Shown in pieces: positions 8,041-16,324 of a stretch of DNA of 64,000 nt. Origin of the DNA: Ravibacter sp964559125 (GTDB lineage: Bacteria > Bacteroidota > Bacteroidia > Cytophagales > Spirosomataceae). The notes beneath the pieces are model-generated. The model made no database searches. It had not been told where the DNA came from and worked only from the letters and a program-made list of their open reading frames with translations. The stretch covers positions 186,001-250,000 of the forward strand of contig CAZLGW010000002.1 of NCBI GenBank assembly GCA_964559125.1. Reading direction: 5' to 3'. Within the stretch, counting starts at the first letter, position 1; each line of letters opens with the position of its first letter. The translations under genes were made by a program, and so were the position numbers.

Positions 8041-8499
8041 ATGCAGCAGGCCATAACAAATTCACGAATCGAATATTTCAGGGAGCATATAGAGGAAGCT
8101 TTCAAACGGGTCCCCTCGGGCGCCACCCGATGGCTGGGCGGAACGCTTAAGGAAGTGGGCCGCGGAAGGCTGGTAGCAGAGTTTGTCGTAAGGGAAGATA
8201 TGACCAACCCGATGAAGACCCTGCACGGTGGCGCTGCCGCTATGATAATGGATGATATGATCGGGATTATGGTGTACCTGCTGGGCAACCAGTATGCACA
8301 TACTTCCGTAAACCTGAACTGTGATTTTCTGAGTCCCGCCCGGATAGGTACTAAGCTGATTGCCACCGCACAGGTCGTAAGAGAAGGCAGGAATATCGTA
8401 CATTGCGAATGTGAGATCAGGGATTCTGAAGAAAAGCTTATTGCAAAATCTGCTTCCAATCTTATTTTGACGGCTTTCCCGCTGGAGGAAGGGAAGTGA
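8041..8499 (+). CDS. PaaI-type hotdog-fold thioesterase
   Basis: A 152-residue hotdog protein with the PaaI thioesterase signature 'NPMKTLHGGAAAMIMDDMIG' (conserved His-Gly-Gly and catalytic Asp near residues 63-73) and the C-terminal strand 'IVHCECEIRDSEEKLIAKS'. It probably hydrolyses an acyl- or aryl-CoA thioester; the substrate is not deducible. It is the first gene of a plus-strand run that continues with csaA. Confidence 0.85.
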   Translation: MQQAITNSRIEYFREHIEEAFKRVPSGATRWLGGTLKEVGRGRLVAEFVVREDMTNPMKTLHGGAAAMIMDDMIGIMVYLLGNQYAHTSVNLNCDFLSPARIGTKLIATAQVVREGRNIVHCECEIRDSEEKLIAKSASNLILTAFPLEEGK

Positions 8500-8501
8500 A
8501 T

Positions 8502-8528
8502 TATGGTCCCTGAACGGAGTCGAAAGGG
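8502..8528 (+). repeat. Degenerate REP-like intergenic element
   Basis: The stretch containing CCCTGAACGGAGTCGAA resembles a common interspersed palindromic element of Bacteroidota (GGTCCCTGAGC..GTCGAAGGGACC type, from memory). Only the left arm and a short AGGG of the right arm remain. Confidence 0.35.
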
Positions 8529-8529
8529 G

Positions 8530-8537
8530 TATATTTG
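8530..8537 (+). promoter_or_regulatory. Candidate -7 box for csaA
   Basis: TATATTTG matches TAnnTTTG, 24 nt before the csaA start codon. No clear TTG lies at the expected distance upstream. Confidence 0.4.
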
Positions 8538-8560
8538 AAGTAAAGTTTTGATTACTATAT

Positions 8561-8899
8561 ATGGAACTGATTGACTGGCAGCAATTCGAAAAGGTAGAAC
8601 TGAGGGTCGGTACCATTGTGGAAGCTTCGGAGTTCCCGGAAGCACGGAAGCCAGCTTATAAGCTATGGATAGACTTCGGCCCTGAAACGGGTATAAAAAA
8701 GAGCAGCGCCCAGATCACGAAGCACTATACCCTGGACGAGCTTCCGGGGAGACAGGTAGTAGCGGTCGTGAATTTTCCACGGAAACAGATCGGGGCATTT
8801 ATGTCGGAGTGCCTTGTTACCGGCTTTGCCGACGAAAACGGCGATATTATATTGACTTCGGTAGAAAGGCCGGTCCCGAACGGAAGCAGGCTTTGCTGA
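8561..8899 (+). CDS. csaA: tRNA-binding protein CsaA
   Basis: A 112-residue OB-fold protein with the EMAP/Trbp111-type tRNA-binding pattern: 'VELRVGTIVEASEFPEARKPAYKL', 'FGPETGIKKSSAQITKHY', 'GRQVVAVVNFPRKQIGAFMSE' and the C-terminal 'RPVPNGSRLC'. CsaA binds tRNA as a dimer and has been reported to have chaperone-like activity in other bacteria. The length matches the family exactly. Confidence 0.93.
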   Translation: MELIDWQQFEKVELRVGTIVEASEFPEARKPAYKLWIDFGPETGIKKSSAQITKHYTLDELPGRQVVAVVNFPRKQIGAFMSECLVTGFADENGDIILTSVERPVPNGSRLC

Positions 8900-8978
8900 A
8901 AGCGATGATGTGCTGATGATCTGAGCGGGGTGAAAAGGAGTATTAAGAGTATTTATCACAATATTATTTTAAAGCACT

Positions 8979-9398
8979 ATGAAGAATATCCTTTTGTTTG
9001 TTTCCGTTTTTAGTATCGGCGCTTTCCTGTCGTGTTCGTCCGGGCAAGGTCCTAATGAAATCCTGAAGGAAGCCAACCAGGTTCATCTTGAGGCAGTAGA
9101 AATTTACAATGAGACCCATGAGCTTCTCGAAAAGCAGCAGGAAGAAGCAGAGGCCGGCGGGGATAGCGAGGCCGTAGCCCGCCTGGACAGTATTCATGAT
9201 TTACTGCACACCTGGAAAGACGGTCTGTATGAGGTACCTGGTTTTGAGCATTCGCATGACCACGGTGATGAGGGACATACGCACGACCACAGTCATAAGG
9301 CAGCTCCGTCCATGACCGATCAGTCGATGCTGGATTATCAGAAAAATGCCAGGGCAGCTATTGAAGAGATCAGGAAATCACTGGAAGTACAGGAGTAA
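8979..9398 (+). CDS. His-rich lipoprotein of unknown family
   Basis: A 139-residue predicted lipoprotein: positively charged MKN start, hydrophobic core, and lipobox FLSC-S with the lipidated Cys near residue 19. The mature part is mostly helical and acidic, with one His/Asp-rich stretch near residues 88-108 (HSHDHGDEGHTHDHSH) of the kind that binds Zn, Cu or Ni. The two genes after it encode secreted CFFCG proteins in the same direction, spaced 30 and 11 nt, so the three probably form a metal-related envelope operon (inference). Confidence 0.75.
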   Translation: MKNILLFVSVFSIGAFLSCSSGQGPNEILKEANQVHLEAVEIYNETHELLEKQQEEAEAGGDSEAVARLDSIHDLLHTWKDGLYEVPGFEHSHDHGDEGHTHDHSHKAAPSMTDQSMLDYQKNARAAIEEIRKSLEVQE

Positions 9399-9428
9399 AC
9401 GGAGAGACTTTATTTGTAGATCAGTCTT

Positions 9429-9887
9429 ATGAAGATAGGAAACCAATTCGGAAAATTGCCCTGGATACTGCTTTTGGCTATCAGCGGGGCGTTTGTTTCC
9501 AGGCCGGAGGTAATAGCCATTACCTGGGAAACATTGACGGATATTACCTATACCCGGAAGTTTAACAAGCAGGAGGAAATGTACTTCATGTACCCGACGT
9601 TCGGAAACAAGGTGAAGGCGCTGGAGGGTAAGACGGTCTCGATAAAGGGATATATGATCCCGGTTGATGAAACGGGTGAATTCTACGTGATCTCGGCCAA
9701 GCCTATGGCGCAGTGCTTTTTTTGCGGAGGATCAGGACCCGAGTCGCTTATCGAGCTTGAATTCAGGAAGAAGGGGAGAAGGTTCAAGACCGATGAGATC
9801 AGGACGCTCAAAGGGGTGCTGAAACTGAACCCTGAGGATGTGGAGCATCTGAATTATATACTGACGGGGGTGGAGGTGGTTAATTAG
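9429..9887 (+). CDS. Secreted CFFCG-motif protein, copy 1 (DUF3299-like)
   Basis: A 152-residue exported protein with an N-terminal hydrophobic signal, then 'ITWETLTDITYTRKFN', a domain with 'LEGKTVSIKGYMIPVDETGEFYVISAKP' and the Cys pair C96/C99 in QCFFCGGSGPES, ending in a basic 'KTDEIRTLKGVLKLN' segment. The GYMIP plus Cys arrangement resembles DUF3299-type proteins, but the assignment is by eye. It is a paralogue of the next gene (both share GYMIP, CFFCG, GPE and KTDEIRTLKG). The function is unknown; a metal or redox role is inferred from the Cys pair and the His-rich neighbour. Confidence 0.8.
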   Translation: MKIGNQFGKLPWILLLAISGAFVSRPEVIAITWETLTDITYTRKFNKQEEMYFMYPTFGNKVKALEGKTVSIKGYMIPVDETGEFYVISAKPMAQCFFCGGSGPESLIELEFRKKGRRFKTDEIRTLKGVLKLNPEDVEHLNYILTGVEVVN

Positions 9888-9898
9888 GGGATGAGGCA

Positions 9899-10351
9899 AT
9901 GAGGCAATTAATTCCGATAGTGGTTTTTGTTCTGTTGGCTTTGCCTGCCATATCTTTTATACGGGCTGGTGAGAGTATACCGATTACCTGGAAGACGCTG
10001 ACGGATGTTACTTTCAGGGAGAGGCTGAATCTGCAGCAGCGGGATTTTATTAAGATCCCGACATTTGGAGCTTCGGTAAAGGAGCTGGAAGGGAAACAGG
10101 TGCAGATCAGGGGGTATATGATCCCGGTAAGCCTTCCTGACGATATTTACGTAATTTCTGAAAAGCCCATGTCTTCGTGCTTTTTCTGCGGGAGTGCCGG
10201 CCCTGAGACCCTGATGGAGCTGGAGTTTAAATCGAAGCCCCGGCGTTTTAAAACCGATGAAATACGTACTCTGAAGGGTATCCTTCAGTTAAATACCGAT
10301 AATCCCGATCAACTCTGCTACCGGATGATTTCTGCTGAAGTAGTGGAATAG
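9899..10351 (+). CDS. Secreted CFFCG-motif protein, copy 2
   Basis: A 150-residue tandem paralogue of the preceding gene: signal peptide (residues 1-20), 'ITWKTLTDVTFRERLN', 'LEGKQVQIRGYMIPVS', SCFFCGSAGPETL with C94/C97, and 'KTDEIRTLKGILQLN'. The two copies differ at many positions, so the duplication is not recent. Its ATG lies inside a GAGGCAATGAGGCAA repeat. Its 3' end overlaps the convergent SUMT gene by 34 nt. Confidence 0.8.
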   Translation: MRQLIPIVVFVLLALPAISFIRAGESIPITWKTLTDVTFRERLNLQQRDFIKIPTFGASVKELEGKQVQIRGYMIPVSLPDDIYVISEKPMSSCFFCGSAGPETLMELEFKSKPRRFKTDEIRTLKGILQLNTDNPDQLCYRMISAEVVE

Positions 10352-11082
10352 GGAGAAACCAGTTTTTGGGCTTCTTCAGGGAGTGCTGCCACCGGGCCGA
10401 TGACAATGACTGCAGGTGAGCCTACCTGCTGTTCCTGGGCTAACCTCAGGATGTTATTTATTTTACCTGTAACAACTTTCTGGCTTTTTAAGCTACCATT
10501 CTGTATAATGGAGATTGCTTCGTTTTGCCTACCGGTTTCGGTGAAGGTTTCGACGATTTCTGGAAGCCGCTGTACACCCATGAGAATAACGACCGTAGCG
10601 GTAGACCTGGCGGCCAGCGCAACATCGTTGGAAAGCACGTGATTACGGGTAGTTCCGGTAATGACCCAAAAGCTCTCGCTGTAGCCCCGCAAAGTGACGG
10701 GAATTCCAGCCAGGGCGGGCACTGCATAGGTACTGGAAATACCGGGTATGACCTCGCAGGTAATGCCCAGCTTAGATGCGAATTCTATTTCCTCGTATCC
10801 TCTTCCGAAGACAAAAGGATCGCCTCCCTTCAGCCTTACCACTTCTCCGGCTTCACAAGCGTAGTGATAGATGAGCCGGTTGATTTCATCCTGCTTGCAG
10901 CTCAGCTGTCCGCCCCTTTTACCCACCTGTATCCTGGTGCAATCGTCTTTACAATGCGACAGCAAAGCAGGGTGGATCAGCGCGTCATACAATACGACCC
11001 TGGCATTTGCCAGCGCTTTTGCGCCTTTAAGCGTAATGAGCTCCGGATCGCCCGGGCCTGCTCCTACCAAGATAAGCTTCAT
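10318..11082 (-). CDS. cobA: Uroporphyrinogen-III C-methyltransferase (SUMT)
   Basis: A 254-residue SAM-dependent methylase that converts uroporphyrinogen III to precorrin-2, the siroheme branch point. Family motifs: N-terminal 'LILVGAGPGDPELITLKG', 'VVRLKGGDPFVFGRGYEE' near residue 81, 'EVIPGISSTYAVPALAGIP' near 108, and 'VVILMG' near 160. It is the single-domain form without the CysG dehydrogenase part. As the last gene after the siroheme-dependent reductase, it supplies that enzyme's cofactor. Its ribosome-binding region is a (GA)n tract. Confidence 0.93.
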   Translation of the reverse strand: MKLILVGAGPGDPELITLKGAKALANARVVLYDALIHPALLSHCKDDCTRIQVGKRGGQLSCKQDEINRLIYHYACEAGEVVRLKGGDPFVFGRGYEEIEFASKLGITCEVIPGISSTYAVPALAGIPVTLRGYSESFWVITGTTRNHVLSNDVALAARSTATVVILMGVQRLPEIVETFTETGRQNEAISIIQNGSLKSQKVVTGKINNILRLAQEQQVGSPAVIVIGPVAALPEEAQKLVSPYSTTSAEIIR

Positions 11083-11099
11083 CTCTCTCTCTCTCTCTC
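11083..11099 (-). repeat. (GA)8 dinucleotide repeat forming the SUMT ribosome-binding region
   Basis: The minus strand between the reductase stop codon and the SUMT ATG is almost entirely GA repeats (eight units plus one base). It begins inside the TGA stop and ends at the ATG. It replaces a normal spacer, so slippage would alter ribosome-binding strength or spacing for SUMT without changing any protein. Confidence 0.8.
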
Positions 11100-13260
11100 A
11101 ACTGTCCATACCGAAAACCTCCTCCTGGAGTATGGGCTCGGCGTTGGGGTTAATATTGCTTTCCCTGTAGCTGCGGATGTAGTCCAGGAACTCTTTCGCA
11201 TTTCCGACATAGTACCGGGCAAATTCTTCTGTCGGCTCGTTTTTATTGATCGTCAGCATGATCTGCCTGAAGCCGTCTTTATTTTCAGCCGGGCAGAAGT
11301 AGTCTCCGAAGTGCTCGTCAAAATCCTTCATAATGCCGTGCTGTGTGTTGGTAGCCACACCTTCGCTGAGAAGGAGCGCCTTGGCTCCCGTGATCATCGA
11401 GCCGTAGGCATGGTAGATACCGTCTGCCCATTGTCCGGCGGATAAAAGCTCCTGCGCGAGCAGCAGTTTTTCCTTTGCCTCTATGAGTGTACTTGAAACC
11501 AGGTCGAGCATCACGCCTGCGCATTCCCCGATGCCGATTTCGGTTTTGTAAATCTCATCATGGTCGTAATCCCGGAAATCGTCGTCGGTAATGGTAGAAA
11601 GATCGGCCAGCGGACGCAGCAGCTGGTAGAAGTAGGCTTTCCCTTTTCTTTTGTAGTAGAAGTTGAAATATTCTCCTTCGAAAGCGTTGGCCAGGTAGTC
11701 GTCCAGGAGCAGCCTCAAAGACTGTGGTCCGCGTTTTCCAGGGATTTTGATCACCTTTTCGCCCACCTGTCCGATACCCGATCCGGAGTAGCCGCCGCCG
11801 AGCAGTATCTGGAGGGCGGGCAGCACATGCTTGCCGTGTTTGATGGAACTGCCGTGATAGCCGATATTACATGAACTGTGCTGCCCGCAGCCGTTCATAC
11901 AGCCGCTGATCTTTATTTTTATATCGGTATTGTAAACCAGGTCGGGATATTCATTCTGTAGCATCTCTTCCAGGACCTTCGTAATACCGTAGCTGCTGGT
12001 GATCGCCAGGTTACAGGTATCGGTACCGGGGCAGGTCGTGATGTCGAGGGTACTGTCAAAACCGGGGGCTGCCAGCTTCAGCGCTTCCAGCTTCCGGTAA
12101 ACGGGTTCCAGGTCCTGAGCCCTGATGAACCGGAGAAGATAGCCCTGGTTTGCGGTTACCCTGATGTCGTCGGCCGCATATTCCTTCACGATTGCCGCGA
12201 GGGCCCGGGCAGTGTCTGAGTGAATATCACCTAGTAGTACCTTAAGCTGTACGGCATACCATCCTTTCTGTTTTTGCTCAAATACGTTGGTAGTCAACCA
12301 TTTCCTGAATTCATCATCGGAAGTACTTTCCTTAAGCTCTCCCAGCGTCAGCGTACTTTCGGAAGGAGGCGCCGGCACATCTTCGGTACCCTTATACCAG
12401 TAAGACTTGTGTTTTACCGAAGGCCATTCGGTTTCGACGCGGTGCAGGAACTCCTCAATACCGATGTCCGCCAGCAGGTATTTCATGCGGGCCTTATGGC
12501 GTTTGGTTCTTTCGCCGTAACGATCAAAAACCCGGATAATGGCTTCTATCAGCGGGATGATATATTCTTCTTCAAGGAAATCATAAAGCAGTTGGGCTGC
12601 CATGGGCTGGGCTCCCAATCCGCCGGCAACCACAACCCGAAAGCCTCTCTTTTTCTTTCCGTCGGGCTCTTCGATTACCCGTGGGACCAGCCCCACATCG
12701 TGTATATAGGAAAAAGCAGTATCTTTTTCGGAAGAGGAAAATGAAATTTTGAATTTTCTCCCCATATCCTGACAGATAGGATTTCGCAGCAGGTACTCGA
12801 AAGTCTGCCGTGCATAGGGGCTTACATCAAAAGGCTCATCCGGATCGATACCCGCAGTCGGAGATGCCGTAATATTACGGACCGTATTGCCGCAGGCTTC
12901 CTTCATGGTCACTCCCACATCTTCGAGGTCGGCCCACAGGTGGGGAGAATCCACCAGCTTGACGAAATGCAATTGTATATCCTGCCGCGTAGTAGCGTGA
13001 AGATTCCCGGTAGCGTATTTATCGGAACAATCGGCGATGCGTATCAGCTGGTCGGAATTGATTTTGCCATAAGGCAGCTTGATCCTCGTCATCTGCACAC
13101 CAGGCTGACGCTGACCATATACACCCCGTGCCAGACGGTACTTCCTGAACATTTCAGCGGTCATTTCACCGCTGACCATGCTCTCGATTTTTCCCTGGAG
13201 TTCGAGGATATCTTTTTTGGCACGCTCGCTGACCCGCTCGCTGAATTTAACTTCTTTCAT
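11098..13260 (-). CDS. Siroheme-dependent sulfite/nitrite reductase with C-terminal helical (HEPN-like) extension
   Basis: A 720-residue ferredoxin-type NirA/Sir protein that reduces sulfite to sulfide (or nitrite to ammonia) using siroheme and a 4Fe-4S cluster. The first ferredoxin-like half domain includes 'ARGVYGQRQPGVQMTRIKLPYG' near residue 45 and 'CGNTVRNITASPTAG' near 142. The cluster/siroheme cysteines are in 'TCPGTDTCNLAITSS' near 407 and 'SGCMNGCGQHSSCNIGYHG' near 454. The last ~150 residues are helical with 'EAKEKLLLAQELLSAGQWADGIYHAYGSM', a HEPN-like pattern often fused to this enzyme in Bacteroidota. The cys operon context favours sulfite. Confidence 0.92.
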   Translation of the reverse strand: MKEVKFSERVSERAKKDILELQGKIESMVSGEMTAEMFRKYRLARGVYGQRQPGVQMTRIKLPYGKINSDQLIRIADCSDKYATGNLHATTRQDIQLHFVKLVDSPHLWADLEDVGVTMKEACGNTVRNITASPTAGIDPDEPFDVSPYARQTFEYLLRNPICQDMGRKFKISFSSSEKDTAFSYIHDVGLVPRVIEEPDGKKKRGFRVVVAGGLGAQPMAAQLLYDFLEEEYIIPLIEAIIRVFDRYGERTKRHKARMKYLLADIGIEEFLHRVETEWPSVKHKSYWYKGTEDVPAPPSESTLTLGELKESTSDDEFRKWLTTNVFEQKQKGWYAVQLKVLLGDIHSDTARALAAIVKEYAADDIRVTANQGYLLRFIRAQDLEPVYRKLEALKLAAPGFDSTLDITTCPGTDTCNLAITSSYGITKVLEEMLQNEYPDLVYNTDIKIKISGCMNGCGQHSSCNIGYHGSSIKHGKHVLPALQILLGGGYSGSGIGQVGEKVIKIPGKRGPQSLRLLLDDYLANAFEGEYFNFYYKRKGKAYFYQLLRPLADLSTITDDDFRDYDHDEIYKTEIGIGECAGVMLDLVSSTLIEAKEKLLLAQELLSAGQWADGIYHAYGSMITGAKALLLSEGVATNTQHGIMKDFDEHFGDYFCPAENKDGFRQIMLTINKNEPTEEFARYYVGNAKEFLDYIRSYRESNINPNAEPILQEEVFGMDS

Positions 13261-13285
13261 ATATCCTATGGAATTAATAGGTTAA

Positions 13286-13293
13286 CAAATATA
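13286..13293 (-). promoter_or_regulatory. Candidate internal -7 box before the sulfite reductase gene
   Basis: On the minus strand TATATTTG matches TAnnTTTG, 25 nt upstream of the reductase start codon. The 75-nt gap after cysN is the widest in the operon, consistent with an extra promoter. No clear TTG is seen upstream. Confidence 0.4.
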
Positions 13294-13335
13294 GGACTTT
13301 AATTCATTACAGATTCTTCATAGTAAAGGATTGTG

Positions 13336-14583
13336 CTAGTCCAGCATACAGGCTCCTACCGTTACATTGCTCGTTTCATCGATCAAAATAGCACCTCCGT
13401 TGGCGCGGTTTTGAGAATATGAGTCGAAAGCAAGAGGCTGGGCAGTGCGTAGCGTTACTCTGGCCACATCGTTTAACTTCAGGGAATCGATTCCTTTTTC
13501 TTCCACGTAAGAATTGATGTCGATCCGGTAGTCAATATGCTTAACAGCGCATCTTACCCTGGAAGTTCCATGCTGGAGAAGATACTTATTACCCGGTTTA
13601 AGCTCTTTACGGTCGTCCATCCAGCATACCAGGCTTGCGATATCCTGGGTCGGGACAGGCTCCCTGCCATCGGCGCCTACGATAATATCGCCCCGGCTGA
13701 TGTCGATATCGTCTTCCAGCAGGATAGTGCCAGACTGGGGAACGGAGATTTCGTCGACTTCATTACCGTAAACTTCGATCTTAGCTATCGTGGATGATTG
13801 ACCCGAAGGCATGGCGGAGATCTTCTCTCCTTTTTTCAGGCTTCCGCTCAAAAGACGTCCTGCATAGCCCCGGTAGTCATGGAGCTCTTCAGACTGGGGA
13901 CGAAGCACATACTGTACGGGGAAGCGGGCTCCGAGGCCGGCAGCGCCGCGGTGTACATCGGCGGTTTCCAGGACTGAGAGCATGGTCTCACCCTGGTACC
14001 AGGGCATAGACCGGGATTTCTCCACGATATTATCCCCGTTCAGCGCGCTTACAGGTATGATCTTAAGATTTTCGATCTTCAGCTTGCCGGCCAGCTCCTG
14101 GTATTCCCGGGCAATTTTCAGGAATGTGTCTTCCGAAAACCCGACCAGGTCCATTTTATTGATGGCCACCACCACATAGGGTATCTTAAGCATCGCAGCG
14201 ATGAGCGAATGCCTCTTGGTTTGCTCTATTACACCCAGGCGGGCGTCTACCAGGATAATGGCAAGGTCTCCATTCGAGGCACCTGTCACCATATTACGGG
14301 TATATTGCGTGTGGCCGGGAGCATCAATGCTGATGAATTTCCTGTTGGGAGTCTGGAAGTATTTGTAGGCAACATCTATCGTGATCCCCTGCTCGCGCTC
14401 GGAGCGGAGCCCGTCTGTCAGCAATGCCAGGTCGATTTCCCCGTTGTTGCGGGATTTGCTGGCCTTTTCTATGGCATTCATCTGATCGGCGAGGATGTTT
14501 TTGGTATCGAAAAGCAGCCTTCCTATCAATGTGCTCTTTCCGTTGTCTACGGAACCGGCCGTTATAAATCTCAGTATATCCAT
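13336..14583 (-). CDS. cysN: Sulfate adenylyltransferase subunit 1 (GTPase)
   Basis: A 415-residue GTPase subunit of ATP sulfurylase that drives APS synthesis by GTP hydrolysis. EF-Tu-like G motifs are intact: GSVDNGKST near residue 10, EREQGITIDVAY near 62, DAPGHTQYTRNM near 90 and NKMD near 145. Domains II/III follow with 'RFPVQYVLRP' and 'RGYAGRLLSG'. There is no C-terminal APS-kinase (CysC) fusion. It sits 41 nt after cysD. Confidence 0.95.
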   Translation of the reverse strand: MDILRFITAGSVDNGKSTLIGRLLFDTKNILADQMNAIEKASKSRNNGEIDLALLTDGLRSEREQGITIDVAYKYFQTPNRKFISIDAPGHTQYTRNMVTGASNGDLAIILVDARLGVIEQTKRHSLIAAMLKIPYVVVAINKMDLVGFSEDTFLKIAREYQELAGKLKIENLKIIPVSALNGDNIVEKSRSMPWYQGETMLSVLETADVHRGAAGLGARFPVQYVLRPQSEELHDYRGYAGRLLSGSLKKGEKISAMPSGQSSTIAKIEVYGNEVDEISVPQSGTILLEDDIDISRGDIIVGADGREPVPTQDIASLVCWMDDRKELKPGNKYLLQHGTSRVRCAVKHIDYRIDINSYVEEKGIDSLKLNDVARVTLRTAQPLAFDSYSQNRANGGAILIDETSNVTVGACMLD

Positions 14584-14624
14584 TTTTATTATAAATCGTA
14601 AAAACCAGGGGTGATTGGGGCTGA

Positions 14625-15542
14625 TCAGAAATAGCCGTTCTTTTTACGGTCTTCCATCGCCGCTTCGGTCTGCTGATCGTCGATCCGGGTTTCCCCGCGC
14701 TCGCTTATCCTCGAAACCGTGATTTCAGCCACCACTTCGTCGAGAGTAGCGGCATTAGATTCCACAGCCGCAGTACAGGTCATATCTCCTACAGTCCTGA
14801 AGCGCACAACACGGTTCTCGATTTTGTCGTGTTCGTCTTTCTGGATAAAATCGGCATTAGCCAGCAGATGCCCGTCCCGTAGGATCACCTCCCTTTCATG
14901 TGCGAAATAGATCGACGGGAGAGGTATCTGCTCCCTTTTGATATAAGACCAGACGTCGAGCTCGGTCCAGTTGGATATCGGGAATACCCTCACATTTTCG
15001 CCTTTGCTGATTTTGCCGTTAAAAAGGCTCCAAAGCTCGGGGCGTTGCTGCTTGGGATCCCACTGACCGAATTCGTCCCGGAAAGAAAATATCCGCTCTT
15101 TGGCGCGGGCCTTCTCCTCATCGCGTCTGGCGCCTCCTATACAGGCGTCGAACCCGAACTCCTCGATCGTATCCAGCAGGGTAAAGGTCTGGAGCCAGTT
15201 TCTGGAGGCATTTTTGCCTTTAGGCTCTTTCAGGTTCTTGGCTTTGATGGTATCTTCCACATACCTGACTACCAGTTTCGCGCCCAACTCCTCAACGAGG
15301 TTATCCCGGTAGGCTATAGCTTCAGGGAAGTTATGCCCTGTATCGACATGTACCAGTGTGAACGGTATCTTACAGGGAGCAAACGCTTTCCTGGCCAGGT
15401 GTACCAGGGTGATGGAGTCTTTTCCCCCTGAAAACAATAATGCAGGGCGTTCGAACTGCCCCGCTACTTCACGCATGATGTAGATCGCCTCAGCCTCCAG
15501 ATCATCAAGATAGTCAATCAGCGGATCGTTTTTGAAAGTCAT
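14625..15542 (-). CDS. cysD: Sulfate adenylyltransferase subunit 2
   Basis: A 305-residue catalytic subunit of ATP sulfurylase that forms APS from ATP and sulfate. It has the PP-loop 'LLFSGGKDSITLVHLA' near residue 36, 'LVHVDTGHNFPE' near 63, 'ACIGGARRDEEKARAKER' near 133 with the Arg-rich ATP-site loop, and 'FPISNWTELDVWSYIKRE' near 190. Length and motifs are canonical. Confidence 0.96.
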   Translation of the reverse strand: MTFKNDPLIDYLDDLEAEAIYIMREVAGQFERPALLFSGGKDSITLVHLARKAFAPCKIPFTLVHVDTGHNFPEAIAYRDNLVEELGAKLVVRYVEDTIKAKNLKEPKGKNASRNWLQTFTLLDTIEEFGFDACIGGARRDEEKARAKERIFSFRDEFGQWDPKQQRPELWSLFNGKISKGENVRVFPISNWTELDVWSYIKREQIPLPSIYFAHEREVILRDGHLLANADFIQKDEHDKIENRVVRFRTVGDMTCTAAVESNAATLDEVVAEITVSRISERGETRIDDQQTEAAMEDRKKNGYF

Positions 15543-15584
15543 TCTTTGAGATTTCTAATATGAACAAAGAGCTTTACGCTATAA

Positions 15585-16304
15585 TTACCGGGCATGCAAC
15601 CCGCATTCTTTTTTGCTTTCATCTTCCCACCACCATCTTCCGGCGCGGAAATCCTCGCCTTCCACGATAGCTCTCGTACAGGGCGCGCAGCCTATACTGA
15701 CAAAACCCCTGTCGTGGAGCGGGTTGTAGGGTACGTTGTTGGCTTTGATATACGCTTTAACTTCGTCAAAGCTCCAGTGCATAAGCGGATGAAACTTAAA
15801 TAACTGGTGCGCTTCATCCCATTCCAGTTGTTCCATTGCCTGGCGATTGCCCGACTGTTCGGCCCTGATCCCGGTAACCCAGACTTTTGCCCCTTTCAGC
15901 GCCCTGTTCAGGGGGATTACCTTGCGGATAAAACAGCATTCCTTCCGGTTTTCGACCGAGTCGTAGAAGCTGTAGGGGCCTTTGGATGAAACCATTGCCT
16001 CTACCGCTTCGAGGTCCGGGTAATAGGCCCGGATATGGGTATCGTAGCGCTTGTTGGTACGCTGAAGGGTCTTCTGCGTTTCTTCGAACAGGCGCCCGGT
16101 ATCGAGAGTGAAGACCGTGACCGGAAGGTGGTTGGCGAAAATCATATCCGAGATCACCTGGTCTTCATAACCCAGGCTCGACGAAAAGACAACTTCGCCG
16201 GGAAATAACCCGGCCAGCGTTGCCAGAGCCTCCACCTCGCTCTTCCCTTCAAGGTCTTGTTTTAGTTGCGCAAATTGGTCTAACAATGTATTCATAAGGC
16301 ACAT
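15585..16304 (-). CDS. cysH: Phosphoadenylyl/adenylyl-sulfate reductase, Fe-S (APS) type
   Basis: A 239-residue reductase that releases sulfite from APS or PAPS. It contains the 'FSSSLGYEDQVISDM' nucleotide loop near residue 40, 'LDTGRLFEETQKT', the first cysteine pair in 'RKECCFIRKVIPL', and 'SIGCAPCTRAI' with CxxC near residue 205. The four cysteines indicate the 4Fe-4S class that uses APS, consistent with no APS kinase in this operon. A second ATG at 16295 (MNTLLDQ) is an equally good start. Confidence 0.94.
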   Translation of the reverse strand: MCLMNTLLDQFAQLKQDLEGKSEVEALATLAGLFPGEVVFSSSLGYEDQVISDMIFANHLPVTVFTLDTGRLFEETQKTLQRTNKRYDTHIRAYYPDLEAVEAMVSSKGPYSFYDSVENRKECCFIRKVIPLNRALKGAKVWVTGIRAEQSGNRQAMEQLEWDEAHQLFKFHPLMHWSFDEVKAYIKANNVPYNPLHDRGFVSIGCAPCTRAIVEGEDFRAGRWWWEDESKKECGLHAR

Positions 16305-16324
16305 GCGTTACGCTTGTGTATTAC

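Noticed and set aside
7859..8065. 68-codon minus-strand hydrophobic ORF
   Set aside because: It spans the comA promoter and the start of the thioesterase gene; hydrophobicity comes from T-rich DNA.
10525..11445. 306-codon plus-strand ORF
   Set aside because: It lies antisense to the well-supported SUMT and reductase genes and resembles no protein.
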